DNA of 64,000 bases from Gongronella butleri (GCA_025201375.1 JAIWZP010000031.1:124001-188000); one strand, 5' to 3'. Positions 44,936-59,704 are shown, numbered from the stretch's first letter. Translations and numbers: made by a program. The notes: a model not told the origin generated them from the sequence alone.

Positions 44936-46225
44936 CATCTTCTCATGGTGCAACAGCCGCGACATTTACAGTCTACCACAGGTGCACCCCGTCCGTGTAC
45001 ATCAAAGCTGCTCTCAGGTTCTTAATTTAATCTAGAAACATAAAAATTATATCCATAATGTTGTGTCTTACGCGTCATTTTTCATTTTTCAGTGGAGACG
45101 GCGTTCCCGGAGACTCACTAAACACAGCAAAAGGTACAATAGATCATACTCATTATACAGATTGGTTGAAAGAATACAATGACAAATCAAAGCACAAATA
45201 GCAAAAGTTTCAAAAATTGGTTTATTTTTTGCTGAATTTCTTTTTTATGCAGGATTGACTGTTGCTGTTCGCAATGAAATCTGAATAAAATGCGTGCTCA
45301 AAGCACCAATGCACTTTTGAAAATGATCCAAGCCCACGAGTATAGCAAAAAATCACAAAATCCTAATTTGCGACACGTCGAGTGCCGCCAGATGCATTCA
45401 ACACGTGTGCTTTTAAAAGAATTGTCGATAGCTGCCCGACGCGGGCACCTGGAGCCCATCTCACTCTTCGGAACGCGTACGCATGGCCCATCAGTGGCCT
45501 GTAGGCACAGAACACGTCGATCAAAACGTGCGACACGTGAAATTGTCCAAAAAATGGACAGAATTGGCACTGCAAGCGCATGGAGAGCATTCTGAGATGC
45601 GGTCTGACACACCGAAAGCGAATGGGCTGTCAATGGATCCGCGAGGCAATGGAGACAAACGCCAATAAAAGGGCGACACAATTTTGGAAGTTGCATGAAC
45701 CCCGAAAATAGCGTGTTCCGCCTCCCCACATTTAGGAGCCATTAAATGTTATTGAATGCGCATCCACCTCCCTAAAAAAAAACAATCAAAAGAAAAGAAT
45801 GGACGGCAAACGTAGCAGACGCCAAGGAGTCAAATCAGCATTTTGTACATTGGAGTCACATGATCGGCGATGAAACAAGATCTTTACTGCGGGAAATCAA
45901 TTCTCCTTTGCCGCCAGCCAAGAGTTAGGCTCTGTTCTAATGATGACAATGGACCCACAAGCACGGACAGGGCCCAAATTGTTGACACGTAAATAAAAAA
46001 CATAAAAGATAGCGGCGATCCGTGGAGATGCGCGATTGCCATGCCCATGGAACCATTCTTTGTTGTTTGCGGGTGCCGAAAATAGACAAGGCACCGCTTA
46101 TGTAAAGAGCGGTCTTCCGTGGACGGACAAAAGGTCAGATATTTATAGGATTCAGGGCTCCGCTGGTTTTTTTGCTCCTTTTTCTTGTCTTGTTTCGAAA
46201 AAGCAACACACGCTCTCTTTTCATC
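44936..46225. other. Stretch upstream of the epimerase gene
   Basis: No supported gene. Short frames on both strands at 45290-45740 overlap one another and show no domain. The last 100 bp is the epimerase promoter, with a TATA-like ATATTTATAGG at about 46138-46148. Confidence 0.5.
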
Positions 46226-47501
<1,276 letters not shown>

Positions 47502-48154
47502 ATTCATCCCCATTGCCTGTCATGTAGATCCCCCTTTAAATACAGAAAGAATCATACAAATCTTTTTATATAATATTTGGACGACGTGCTTTTTGAACTT
47601 GTGTTTGTAGGGTGGCGCAGCCGACAAGGTGTGAAGAGCTCTATAATTCCAAGGTTCTATGATCATGTTGCCCACCAATATTGCTTATGGCCTCTGGTTT
47701 TTTGTCGTTTTCTTTAAAAAAAAAAAAATCGCAATGACGTGGCTCTTTTCACGCAATTCATGCAAATGCTACGGCAGCCCCGCCACAATTCATCTTTACC
47801 GTGCAAGCAAAATGACAAACAATGATGAAAAGGATTCCATTTACAGTACAATAGAAATTCTTGAAAAGACGCGTGTCGTGGCCGGGGACGATGCCTTTTG
47901 GCGTGCATGTGGCACAATTCGTCATTGTGGGCACAGACGCCATTGATCAGAGGCGCGCAAAGCGGGGAAAGGGATGCGTTTCCTGTGCAACAGGATATTT
48001 CGTCATTGGTCGACGCTGAGCATTGAGCCCAAAAAAGGACAAACTCACTCTTTTTTTTTTCCCCAGACCTTTTTTTTTTCACTACTCTTTCTCTATTTTC
48101 TTCTTTCTTTTTTTATTTCGCCACACACACACATACCGCACGACCAAGCACCGC
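47502..48154. other. Spacer between epimerase and SEC14-like genes
   Basis: 653 bp; no supported gene. The last 100 bp is a T/C-rich leader typical of a fungal 5' end. Confidence 0.5.
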
Positions 48155-50014
48155 ATGGGCTCTTGTATTACACAGCAGGCGGTCGACGAGCTCGACAAAC
48201 AATATCGAGAGAGCCGCTTTGTATTGGAAGACCTTGAACAGAGGCTTATTTTGGCACTGGACGACCTAGGCTTCACCGGCACGGACAAGGTGTTTGCCAT
48301 TGACTATGTTCAGGACCACGGTAAGAGCCAGGTTACCGAGCAAAAAGAGGAATTGGCAGCATATTCATGGTTTTTACCAAATAGTGACGCTGTTTCGCTT
48401 TCTCAAGGACGCCGAGTTTGACCGAGAGTATGCTTACCAGAGGATAGTGGACGCGGTGGTGTGGAGACGAGACAAGCAATTCGAAAAGCTGTGCTGGTCC
48501 ACGCTGCATCCATCGTTTTATGAAAATGAGCACGCTTTTGCGTATTTTCGACACCAAGACCGGTTTGGGCGCCCCATGGCGCTTATTCGCATGCGCTACT
48601 TCCCTTCGTTTGGCGACCTCGCACTCGCCGACACCCTGCCACCTTTTGCCTGCCTCGTTATGGAAATTGCGCGCCGCTGGACACGAGATCTTACAAACAA
48701 GCAAGGAAAATTAGTGTCTCAGATTTCCGTCGTCATCGACATTGCAAAAGCACCGATGGTCCCACCCGTAAGACACGCTACATGGCCGCCCAATGGTGCG
48801 CTGTGAAATGCTTACTCAATTCTTTTTTTTTCATGCAGGAAACACGCCTCATCCAAGAAATGCGCATTCTCACCGATGATCTCTTCCCGGGCTTCTTTGG
48901 CTCGATCTACATCATGAACTTTGGATGGATGTACCAGGGCATTTGGCAAATGGTCAAGCTCATGCTGACGGAGCGTGCAAAAAGCAAGGTCAACTTCCCA
49001 TCGCTTGATGAGGTCAAGACATATATTGATTTGGACAACCTGCCCGATTGTAAATCCTCAAAAAATGACCAGAAAAGCGACCAATTCCTCACCAATGATC
49101 TTTTTTTTTTTCTAGTTCTCGGCGGAAATGACACATTTGAATGGTCCCTGGAGGGTGACGGCATCTTGCAACAATACGGACGCGCGTGGATAGACGACCA
49201 CGCGGTGCGTGGCATCGACGAAGATCACGTTACTGTCACACGGTCACGGCGCAGTGAGTCTGTTCTCTCCTTGTACTCCTCAGGTGACGAAGACGAATTT
49301 TTCGATGTGCCTGATATCCCATCCAGCCGCATTCGCTCAGGCAGCGTTTATGCGACGCCAGGGGGCGCGCGATCGCCGTACCTGCCACTCGTACCTGCCG
49401 TCAATGCCGCCGGCGCCGCGCAACACGTTCCTTACTTTCAATTGACGGGTTTCCACGTGCCATCGTTCCTTTCTTCCTTTTTTGGCACGTCCGTTGCCGC
49501 AAACGATGCATTCCAGGGCCAGCATGACCTGCGAACGAGCCAGCAACAATGGCAACAGCAGCAGGACGCGCTCAACAACCTTGAGCTCTCATATCGCCTC
49601 ACAAATCTCGCCCTTGAGCAGCAGCTTTCAGAACAATTGCCGCTCCCCGCACCATCCTCATCGTCTACGGCCCTCACACACCACCGACGCGAGCCACACT
49701 TCCCTCACCTGCTGCCTGCTGGCGATCCACACTCCTTGTACGCCAACGCGCCCTTAAAAATGCAATTGAGGCGGTCCGAGCAGCGCATCGTGCGCCTGAC
49801 GCGTCGTCTGTTCCGCTTGTCCTTTGCATACCATGGCACTTTTTACTGGGTGCTGCTCTACCTCTTTTTGCGCGGCCCTGTCGAGCAATCCATGCGCAAA
49901 ATGCTAGCAAAGATGATGGTCAATCCGCGGTCCATCACTTACACCACGGTCGGCATCACCGCGTCTGTTGCAGCCGGTCTGAGCGCGTCGCTTTCCAGTT
50001 CACTCGGCTCATGA
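48155..50014 (+). CDS. SEC14-like (CRAL-TRIO) protein with C-terminal membrane anchor
   Basis: Four exons (48155-48320, 48385-48767, 48839-49049, 49116-50014) give 552 residues. The N-terminal helical part has TLFRFLKDAEFDREYAYQRI and WRRDKQFE, as in the CRAL-TRIO N-domain. The lipid-binding domain follows (FRHQDRFGRPMALIRMRYFP, VVIDIAK, FPGFFGSIYIMNFGWMYQGIW). After about residue 250 comes a low-complexity linker with acidic and Ser-rich patches, and near the C-terminus a hydrophobic helix (YHGTFYWVLLYLFL, about residues 490-505) followed by a basic segment and a Ser/Ala-rich end. The family carries phosphoinositides or other lipids between membranes; a tail anchor would fix this one to an organelle. 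It starts MGSC, so it may also be N-myristoylated (Gly2) and palmitoylated (Cys4), which is inference. Confidence 0.86.
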
Positions 50015-50280
50015 TCAGTGGAGACGAGAGAAAAAAAACGCCAAAACGATCTTTTCTCCTCCCTTTTGTTATCTTTTTTTTTCACATGTACTGTACCTAC
50101 GTTAGAATTGCATTTCTTTTACCTCGTCCCACGCCCGCACGCACACCTGAAACCAGGACAACAATCATAATAATGAAGCAATGGATCCCCCCTTTTTTTC
50201 AAATTAAATTGCGCTCCGTCTTGTCCCTTGTCGGATATTTTTACACCTTTCTTTTGCTCTCCACTTTTTTTTTTCTTTGC

Positions 50281-52370
50281 ATGGACCTTGATGCCAACTT
50301 GACAAGCACGTGCCGCATCCCCATCTTGGTGGTGCCCATCCTGCCGGTCAAACACTCGGTGTTCACCAAGTATTTGCATCTTTTTTATCAATTGTCGACC
50401 GTGAGGCTCAAAGACATCACTCCTGACGAGAATACCGGCGACCAAGGTGACAAATACCAGAAAGAGGGGAGGAAAAAAAGAGCAATTGATGGATGGAAAT
50501 GTGCCTGTGGATTGCTGACGACTGGATTTTTCTCCAATCAGCCATGTTTTCAAGCCAAGCCTTTCAGGACGGCGTGCTTCATTTCAAAATGTTGACTCAC
50601 TATGCCGCCAACAATCGTGTTTTTGTCGACATGCAGCCACATCGACGTCTATTTGGGGTGAGCCACAGCCGCGCTCGCGCCGATCTTCCCTCGCCCTCCT
50701 TTTTTCATGCGCCCCCCTGCTGATCCTCTTTTGTTTTGTGCAGATCATTGGCATCATGGATTGTCGCGAATGGCAAGGCAAGCCACTGAATGACGGATAC
50801 CGGCAATTCTTGGATTATGTGCAAAAGGTAGAAAGAAAAAAAAAAAGGTCGTAAGGGAGGGGGGGAAATGCACAATTGGCGTGAAACTTTATTTTTCATG
50901 TTTAATTTTTTGTGGTGGAGTTCCCGGCTCCCATGGTCACACGATGTTTCGCCTTTGACCCCATGGACTCCCAAACAGACGATACAAAAGGCGTGATCAT
51001 GATCCCCAACGTCGGCGATACCCGGTTCTACCTAAACACCATGCTTTGCGACTTTGCCAGCGAGATCCTCACGCTCTTTTCCACGGTGGTATGTCTCGAC
51101 AAGTGCGACAAAAAAGGATGATCGTGCCTGTTTTTCATAATGTTTATGGTTTTCATTGTTCTGTTTCTTTTTGAAAAATTGACAGCTGAAGGATCTCAGC
51201 TCTCAATTTGGCAATCAAGGTTACACGGATCATGCAAAGGCGCCTGCACCCTTAGCGGCGACAAACGACCTTACTTTTGACAGCAATGCGTTGTCAACCG
51301 GCCAGCAAACGCCGGATAGCCCCAATCGCGCCGCATCGACACCCGTCGACAGCAATTCTTCCGCGCCATTGGCGGCATCCAAGGCACCGCCGTATTCACG
51401 CGGTGTCGGTGAACTTTCCAAAAACAAAAAACAGGCTCCAGGGCGCGTCAAAAAGCTGCATGCCGACTTTTATCTTCTGGCAGGGCGATTGCCCGACGCC
51501 ATCCGTCTGTAAGTGAATGCCATCCAAAAAAAAAAAAATGAGATAGAAAAGGGGACCATGGAAAGCTATCCAGTCTGGGAGTCGCGTGAAATGGCTCCTT
51601 GACCGTCTTTTTTTTTTTTTTTTTTGTTTCTTTTAGGTACAAACAGGCGATGGACATGACCAGAATCACGGCCGATTACTTGTGGCTAGCCAGCGCATTA
51701 GAGGGCTATGTGTGTGCAACATTATTGATGGAACAATTGCGTCTTGAAAGCGGTGTAAGCGCCGAAAACAACGAAAAACAAGGGAAAATGCCAAAGAAAT
51801 CGAGCTGACACGCGTGTTTTAGGTGATTGCGTCGCGGGCGTCGCCTATGACATCGTCTAATGCATCCGACGACCAGCAGGCACCAGAGAAGGACGCAGGG
51901 ATAGAGCCTTGGATGACTGTGGCGGATATTTTGGAGACATACACAAATGTGGCGTTTTATTACACAAAGGAACACCAAGTGAGGCCGATGGGGGACGCGC
52001 TTGGTCACGTTCTCGAGGGTGAACTCGATGCATCGCACGTTACGGCAATTGCACTGGCCGAGACGTGTCTCAAAGTAGCACGATTCATGCTGACCGTATA
52101 TTTACACGGCCAATGGGACAAAGAGGCCATTGCGCTTCTCGTTCACGGCATACTGACGCGCACATCGTCCTCCGTGTCCTCAACGCCCGCCGTATCGCCC
52201 ACGTCCACGCACTCGCCGGAAGATACGACTAGTGCGTCGCCCTCACCACCCATTTCGCCCAATTCTCCAACAACCAACAAGAATGTGCTCGGCATAGAGC
52301 GATGGGACATTGGCAGCTGGGTCAATCGCATCTGGGACGCAGCAATTGATAGGTGGATGGTCGCAGCGCA

Positions 52371-52412
<42 letters not shown>

Positions 52413-55400
52413 AAAGAAAAAGAAAAAAAAACCAGAGCGCCATTTGTCTCATTTATAAAAACTGTGTAGATTCAAATCATGAGCCACATGATTGCCATCT
52501 ACTCTCAGATCCAATATCACCGGAAAGCAGCTCGTCTTTCATACGAGACACTTCAGCGCGCCATGCCTTTCATTTTAAATGGCCAGTTGGGGCCAAAAAG
52601 GACAGACGAGATGCCATTGGGCTCCATTCACCATAAATCTTTGCTGGCGACCCTGAAAATGATCTGCTGTATCTATGGCGCTGGAAGTAAGGCAGGTCTC
52701 GCGTCATGGATCGTATTTGACGCGTCCATTTTCTTTTTTCCCAGGCAATGTCGGTGCTGCAGGTGTTTTGGACGCACTACTAGAGCAAAACGATGACACG
52801 GACGATTCAGAGCAACGGCTATTTGACGAGTCACTTGCGTGGCATAGGAGGCCAATGGCCTTTGGCTGGCCGGCCATTCAGATGCTTATATTACGGCATT
52901 GCATCACGATGTCTGAGGCGCTACAAGGTAAGAAATGAAAAAATAATGGATGTTCACTGCAATTGACTATAAAATTCAAGAGCACAAGCACGTGATTCTC
53001 TATGGCACCTTGCTGCTGAAGAATTATTACTCGTACATTGTCAAAGAGGAGCAGATCAGGCTGGCAAACACGATCCAGCGTCTGATTCGGTTGAAAACAT
53101 CCGGCGAAGGCAACATGACAACGGGCATCAATTACTGGGGCGTCAATTTGGTCGCGCTCGTGCGCCTGCAGCCACCAATTGCACGTCGTGCTGTGCATCA
53201 GCATGCATCGGACAGAAAAGACTTGATCGAGAGTCTGACGCCCGCCGCCACGCCCATATCAGCCGCAGCACTATCCCCCGCACCAACCCCAGGCGCAGAA
53301 AAAAACCTGCCCAACGACCCGTTCATCTATAATCCCTATGCATCCAAGGTGGCCACAATGGTAAAAATGAAAAATGCGCAAAAAAAGTAAAAAAAAAAAG
53401 CACTTCGTTTACCTTTTTTTTTTTTCTTGCAAGGCCGAATTTTTCCTGGTGAAAGACGAGGTGGCAGAATTTCAGGTGACACTGGTTAATCCATTTGGTT
53501 TTGATCTTGAGCTACAGTCAATCCGCCTGAGGTAAAAATAAAAATAAAAAAATATAGAAATTACCAGAACTCATACTGCCAACAACGCCCCTGAAATAGT
53601 ACGTCGGGGGTGGAATTCTCATGCTTTGCAAGTGCGGCCTTGATTCATGCGCGTCGCTCCCTTGTACTCACTATTTCGGGCGTGCCAAGCGAACCTGGCG
53701 AATTGTTGGTCCACGGATGCTTTATCAAAATCCTGGGCTTTGCAGAACAAGAATTCCGCATCAATTGCGCGCCTCCACCCATGGAATTGCAAGCACCAAG
53801 GCTAAAAAGCAGGTACAAATCAATCCATTGATGGGTAGAATACCAAAAAAAATGCGTGTGCGCTCCAATTTGTTGATTTTTTCGTTTTGTAGTGGACTTT
53901 CGGTGCGCGCCAGAGCATCTTTTGGTACGTGTTTAGGGTGAATTCGCATGACTGACGCGACTAAACTGATTTTTTTTTTTTTGCGAATTTTAATTTTAGA
54001 AAAACAATCCTTGGATATTGTCCCTTACAAGCTGCGCGTCATTGATGAGCAACCACTGATGAAGTGCAAATCAACGTCATTGATGCAAAACGCCGCCATG
54101 CTGCTTGAGGGAGAGACGTGAGCACCAAAAATTAACATTGAAATTGAAAATAATCATGAAAAAATTAATTGTGACAAGCAACTAAATAGGCCTTCTTTAT
54201 CTCCAGTAAGCAAATCAAGCTCACTTTGGAGAATATCGGCACTGTGCCAGTGGATTACATTGCACTCCAAGCGTCCGATAATGCAGAGCCGACATTGGGT
54301 GCGTCTATGGACATGCCGCCTGCCAAGATGTATGATTTCGAACAGACGACATTAGGGCGCAAGGCAATTGAGTATCAAGAGGAGCCCGGCGCACTTGGAC
54401 AGCTCAAGCTGGTCCCGCCTGGAGCGACATTGTCCATTGACGTGAATATCCACGGGAAACCTGGCTGGTAAGAATTATTTTCGAGCTCTTTTTTTTTTAC
54501 ACTACCTGACCATGGATATTAAAGCTCCCAAGGAACATTGGAGGTGGATTACGGCCATCTCAAGGCCGAAGACAATGACAATCAAGGGCCACTGGACGCA
54601 ATTCCTTTTTTTACACGCAAGCTGACGATTCCTTTGCTTATTTCTGTGTACCAGCCTTTGTACGCGCATCATTGGGATCTTTTGCACGTTCATGCGGCCG
54701 AGTCACTTGTCAGCAAAGACGCGCCCAATAGCGAAAACGATGAAAACGACAAACAAGGCTCGACGACAATGAATCTCATGCAAATTAGCCACTTAGTGCG
54801 CTCGCGACAAGGCTATTGCCTGGCCATGCTTGATTTGCAAAACAGATGGTCGTGTGGATTCCAAGTGACGTTCACGATCGACAATTCTGAAAATGACATT
54901 TATTCCACCAATCACGTCATTACGCATCATATCAGTCCATGGACAACCAATAGGTATAACAAGAGAGAGAAAGACGCGTCGTGCATCCTCACGGCCGGAC
55001 ACCATTAGGATTTTGCTGCCGATCAAGCGGATTTCGTTGCCTGACACGGTGACATCGCAGCCAATTCCCCTGGCGACTTCTCAAAAGGTGTTTTCAGCGG
55101 ACAAGGGCAAGTCAGAGGCACAGCAGCGTGTAGCGCTGCAGATGTTCTGGTACCGTGAACACCTGCTCAAGCGCATTCGAGCAGAATGGCGCGCGGACGA
55201 CGGCCGCCAAGGCATACTCAATTTGCGCTCATGTCTCCACGTGTCCCCATCGCAGCTGCTCATTCTCAAGCAACCAGACATCGACTTTGACGTGTCCATC
55301 GTGGGCGCCACGCAGATCGATCGCCGTGTTTATCAATGCCACGCCAACGAATCGCTTGTTTTGCACATTAAAGTGAAAAATCAATATGGTAAGCCCCCTG

Positions 55401-55815
55401 TCGCGCTTAAAAAACGAATGAAACGCGTCTCACTTCGTCAATTATCTCTTGAACGCTCAAAGTGCGGCCAATGAAGCTTCTTTTGCGTGTACATCCTGCA
55501 ATTGTTTCCAATGGCGCTCCCAGCGAGCCAATTGACAATCAAATAGTTTTGCTGCAAGGACTCGGACAAACGGTGCTTCCGGCGGTAAATGCCTCTGCTA
55601 TCTATTACAGTCGAAACTTATCTTTTTTTTTTTTTGGTGCGCTTTTTGATGCCAAGATTGCGCATGGGGAAATTGCTGAGCATACAATTCCGCTGATCTG
55701 CCTTGGCCCCGGCCAATTCGATGTTCTTTGTCATGCACAGGACGTGCTGACACGTGAAACATTCTTTGCTCAAGAACGCACTGTGATCCATGTATCTTAT
55801 GACCAGAAAAAATGA
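50281..55815 (+). CDS. TRS120: TRAPPII subunit TRS120 (TRAPPC9-like)
   Basis: Nineteen exons: 50281-50446, 50542-50657, 50744-50827, 50921-51088, 51186-51508, 51637-51754, 51823-52371, 52470-52686, 52745-52927, 52981-53360, 53434-53531, 53600-53812, 53893-53924, 54000-54117, 54207-54467, 54525-54953, 55009-55388, 55463-55584, 55657-55815. The product is about 1,371 residues. Family landmarks are FTKYLHLFYQLSTVRLKDITP, MFSSQAFQDGVLHF followed by IIGIMDC, and the TPR-like block KKLHADFYLLAGRLPDAIRLYKQA..DYLWLASALEGY. The C-terminal half has beta-sandwich (ASH-like) segments such as EVAEFQVTLVNPFGFDLEL. TRS120 is specific to TRAPPII, the Golgi exchange factor for Ypt31/32. I chose the ATG at 50281; upstream frame is leader-like. 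AATAAA overlaps the stop at 55815. The intron at 52372 has a 37-nt A run. Confidence 0.9.
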
Positions 55816-56662
55816 ATAAAATGCTCAAATTTCGATTTTCTCGACTATCGTACCATTCCTTTGATACATTCATTTTTGTTACATAATGCGCGACTCGTGA
55901 TGCTTGTACGAACATCAGAGTGTCAAAATTTGAGGCAATGTGAGCAAGTTCATCGGCAAAAGCGCGAAAAATATTCTTTAGCCACAATTTTTACGCAAAG
56001 CAGCTCATTCGAACCTCGCAAATTTCTGCATCGAATGGAGTGCCAATAGAGCGTGTTGAGTGTATATACCGACTTTACTTTGTAAAAAAAAAAAAGGTAA
56101 AATCGCATTTGCTTTAATATATCTTGCCACCTGGATGACACACAGCGAAAAATTCGAGTTCGACTCGGTGCGTAAAGACTGCAGCATGCCCTTAACAAAG
56201 TATGGAGGCACGCCGTGAATGTGATAGAGGAAATGGCTGCTTCATTTCAATTTTTTGGCGAAATTTATGCGTGTCCACTCGGATTTACGTGCTCAATGCC
56301 AACACTGCGCGTCATTGCGTTTTGAGTGTGCTTCTCCATAATTTTTATTGTTTGTGATTTGGACACTAACTATCGGCGCTCCATTGAAAAGAACGTTTTC
56401 TTTTTTTGCAGCTTGCCCCTTGCTATTTACACGTGCTGGTGTTCTGTTTTGCGGCAACATGCATTGCCCATCCTCTGCTCTGCCATGAGCACGGATCTAC
56501 TATGATAGCGTGCCTTTTAAGAAAAAAAAGAAAGAAGTTTCGACTGAAACGAGAAAAAAAGCGTAATTGACGCTTTTTCAAGCTTGCTCAAAAGAGATAA
56601 TGTTTCTGCATCTTGATTCACATCCTTTCTTCATAAAAAATGAGCACAATTGGGGAGTTTTA
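55816..56662. other. Convergent spacer between TRS120 and the four-span protein
   Basis: 847 bp of AT-rich DNA with both 3' ends. No supported gene. Confidence 0.55.
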
Positions 56663-57873
56663 TTAAGGTCGAATGCGTGACATAAGATTGCTGAATGCCT
56701 CGCTTGTGATTTGTGCGAGACTGCGCTGTCCGTCGTCCGGCGGGGGCAAGTGGGTGCGCATGGCGGAGCTTGACGCCTCATTCATCATCATCTCAGGCTG
56801 GTTGCTCTGGCTAGGGGCCATGTTCATCATCCCGGGATGCGGCTGCGTGTTCATGCCAATCAGACTGTTCAAATTGGCAATGCGCTTCGCCTCCTCCAGC
56901 GCACCTTGCTGCAATTCGAGTGAGAACAGATGCACAATCTTTTGTTCGTACGACCAGAGGCACGTTGCCCAGTAAACCTATGATAGACGAAAAAATGAGC
57001 ACAATTCACCGCATTTTGCCAATGAATCTCACTTACATAGCAAAAAGTGACCATGACAAAAATGATGACTGCAAACTTAACCTCATCCTGCCACAGCCGT
57101 GTGCAATTGTACAAATCGGAGCCAGTGACATGAGGCGTAAAAGTCACGTCGGTAACATTGTTCGTGCCTATGATCTCGTTTCCAATCGCGTCGCGCGATT
57201 TTCCAACGCACCACGCTTGGAATTGATCCTGCTGCACGCCAAACAGAATGATGTTGATGAAGAAATCCGTAAGAAACACGACTACAATGCACCACGTCGA
57301 ACGATGCGCGCCACCAAGCAAACCAGGCTGGTTCTGTAGACAAAAAGGGAAAAGTGAGTGGCAAGATTGGTGACCCGCGCGAATCCCTTTACCACAAAGA
57401 CCGCAAATAATGAAAAAGCCGCAATCAACGTGAATATCAAGCAGATGGCGCCTTGGATGGTCAATGCGGTGCGATCGATATATGAGAAAATGGCTAAAAA
57501 CAAAAACAAAGCGCCAATGGTCACGTTACTTTTTTCCGTTCTCGTGTTGCTTTCTCCCATGTCTTACGACTGCGTCCTTGGAAAGCCAAAATGCTAGGGT
57601 ACAGATTGAGTGCCTATGATTTTTTTTTTTTAGCAAAAGAAGAAAAAAAGTCGTCAGACGATTTTGTTTTTCGTTTGCAATGGCACTTTTTACCATCCAT
57701 ATCAAGCAAGAAAGTGTGCAGCCACCCCGTAGAGACATGCAGGCACACCACTTTCGGGTATAAGAATGAAGAGCGTGGACAACTCGCTTTCGCTCGTGTG
57801 GCATGACCTCTGGATAGGGAAACATCCATGTTGGCAGCTTTGCTTTTTCCTTTGGGAATTGCGGGTTATCCAT
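56663..57873 (-). CDS. Four-span membrane protein of unknown function
   Basis: Five exons (57873-57694, 57613-57568, 57493-57393, 57333-57037, 56977-56663) give 312 residues. After a soluble N-terminus comes KWCACMSLRGGCTLSCLIWM, then LNLYPSILAF. Three further hydrophobic spans are visible: ALTIQGAICLIFTLIAAFSLFAVFV, WCIVVVFLTDFFINIILFGV, and VKFAVIIFVMVTFCYVYWA. An extracytosolic loop between the last two has NVT and NCT sequons. The C-terminal tail is Met/Pro/Gln-rich (HPGMMNMAPSQSNQPEMMMN). A CxC..R.G motif ahead of span 1 recalls LAPTM-type lysosomal tetraspans, but I cannot assign the family. Splice joins all lie at good GT-AG sites and keep hydrophobic spans whole. Confidence 0.75.
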
Positions 57874-58191
57874 GTCTGCAACCGATAATGCGAAATAGGT
57901 TTAAAAAAAAAAAAAACGAGATATACGAGGAAGAGAAAAGGAAAAAAAATTGAGGACCAGAAAAAAAAAATGTCGTGTCCAAAAAAGGGGCGGGGGACGC
58001 TGCATGAGCGCTGCCTGGACTCCGCATCAAAACAACGGACCCAAAAAGGGCAGCTTGCCGACCCAAGCTTCTTTTGCCTTTCCTGGCACGCGCCAATGGC
58101 ACAAAAAAATAAAAACGAGTTCTTTTACAAAAAAAAAATATAAAAACGATGATTCTATTACAAAAAGTCTAAATTAGATGGCACCCTGGGC
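57874..58191. other. Spacer upstream of the four-span protein
   Basis: 318 bp; promoter of the four-span protein and 3' end of the HAD hydrolase gene. No gene seen. Confidence 0.5.
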
Positions 58192-59286
58192 TCAATAGCG
58201 CAGGTATGGCATGAGGTATGTTGGCTCTGGTGTGCCTGCCTCTATACAAAGCTGGCGGACACGTGCCTTTAGCGCGTCTGGGTCGTCTATTGCATCGGCC
58301 AGGCCATGGACGCCACCAAGGATGAGCACTACGTCCTGATTGGCCTCGCGCGCGCCCAGCACGTCCGTGGCCACATTGTCACCCACGCACAGGGTCTTGC
58401 GCGCGTCGTTGCATGTTTGTTGTGGCGATTGGTCATCTTGATGCGGCGTTTGGCCGTCTTGATGTACAAGGTAGTCGTATATGCTGGCAAAAGGCTTGCC
58501 AAAGTACAGGACGCTGCCGCCTAAAGCCTCGTAGAGTTCGCCTATGAAACCCGGGCATACTAGCAGGCGCGGGTTGCCGTGTTCATCGGTGCCATGCGGT
58601 GCAAGCACGTCAGGATTAACGCAAATCATTGGCAATTGGCGTGCATGGCAAGCACGCAGCATGGCGTCGTAATGGCGCGCCACCGATGCCTTGTTGCACT
58701 TGTCAAAGGCCGGATCCTCGTATAATGGCCGCACAGAGCCCAAAAGCACAAAATCCGCATCAGTCCAATCAAATATCGGCTCCAATTCGGCTTCCAGGCC
58801 ACGGTACAGAGGCTCCAGGTAATCAATGTCGCCCGCGACATAGAATCGATACGAATGGCTGCCATTGGAGCCGACGTCGTTGATTTTGCGCCTGTTTTGA
58901 ATGATTTTGCAGAATTGATGCGCGGTCATCGTCGCATTTCGCAGGGACGCAAAGCACGACGGCGGGGACACGGCGTTGCCGACGAGCACCTGATAGCAGT
59001 CCTGCAAAAACAGCCTCGAAAGCCTGCCGCTGGACACAATATCGTCATAGGAAGCCGGTGGGAGCGCAAATTTGGTGTCGAGGTGGTGACTGAGCGCCGG
59101 ATACATACGACTCGAGTTGGACAACAGGATCACCTTGTGCCCGAGTTCTTTTAGGCCCACCAGTGCCGACTGGGTGTAAGGGTACGCGTGAAACCCGTCG
59201 TGAAGCACGCCGTAAATATCGCACGCAATAGTCGCATAAGGGCCAACAGCTGAAAACAGCTCCGAGAACGACTGCACCAGCTTCAT
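58192..59286 (-). CDS. HAD-superfamily hydrolase, subfamily IIA
   Basis: Intronless, 364 residues from the ATG at 59286; a seven-codon extension would need a GTG start. Motif I is CDIYGVLHDG: the nucleophilic Asp is present, but the acid/base Asp two residues later is replaced by Tyr, as in the bacterial and fungal HAD-IIA group whose motif reads DVWGVLHDG. Motif II is ILLSNSSR, and the C-terminal motifs are FGKPFASIY and CVGDNVATDVLGA. The IIA cap sits between motifs II and III. Relatives are NagD-like phosphatases; with Tyr in place of the second Asp, phosphatase activity is uncertain. It is divergently arranged with the PfkB gene at 59705, both facing a 418-bp shared promoter region. Confidence 0.88.
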   Translation of the reverse strand: MKLVQSFSELFSAVGPYATIACDIYGVLHDGFHAYPYTQSALVGLKELGHKVILLSNSSRMYPALSHHLDTKFALPPASYDDIVSSGRLSRLFLQDCYQVLVGNAVSPPSCFASLRNATMTAHQFCKIIQNRRKINDVGSNGSHSYRFYVAGDIDYLEPLYRGLEAELEPIFDWTDADFVLLGSVRPLYEDPAFDKCNKASVARHYDAMLRACHARQLPMICVNPDVLAPHGTDEHGNPRLLVCPGFIGELYEALGGSVLYFGKPFASIYDYLVHQDGQTPHQDDQSPQQTCNDARKTLCVGDNVATDVLGAREANQDVVLILGGVHGLADAIDDPDALKARVRQLCIEAGTPEPTYLMPYLRY

Positions 59287-59704
59287 GACGTAAAAGAGAA
59301 AGAGCACAATTTAAAAAAAAAAATAGAGATGGCTGGGTTTGAAGAGCGCCAAAAAAAAAAAAAAAAGGAAACTATCCCATTTTTGCGGAACGCTTTTTGC
59401 ACGCGATTGTCCAAGGACAACCATCCAGCGACGAGGTTCAATGCGCATGTCCTCTATTGTCCTCTTTTAAAATTGCCAGTGACATGCCAATTGCGTGCCA
59501 AATGCGCGAAACGCGGCCGCGCGTGGCTTTCTGTCGAAAAGCCAGTGCTTGATGGCAAGGGCAATGTGAATTTGACAGGTGAGGGCCCTGCGAATCTTGC
59601 GTTGCCACTTTTGGGATCGGTGCCTTGAAATGGATGCCCCCGTGCCCTTTTTTTCCACGTCTTGTTGCTTTTTGTTTCTTTTACTGCTCTTTTTTTCTTG
59701 TCTT
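59287..59704. other. Bidirectional promoter region, HAD hydrolase / PfkB
   Basis: 418 bp between divergent start codons. A plus-strand frame of 99 codons (from about 59329) runs into it without domain support. Confidence 0.5.

Noticed and set aside
47611..47670. Possible tRNA (sequence starting GGTGGCGCAGCCGAC)
   Set aside because: No cloverleaf can be drawn, and the B-box-like GGTTCTATGATC lacks the required pattern. No other tRNA-like A/B box pair was noticed in the window.
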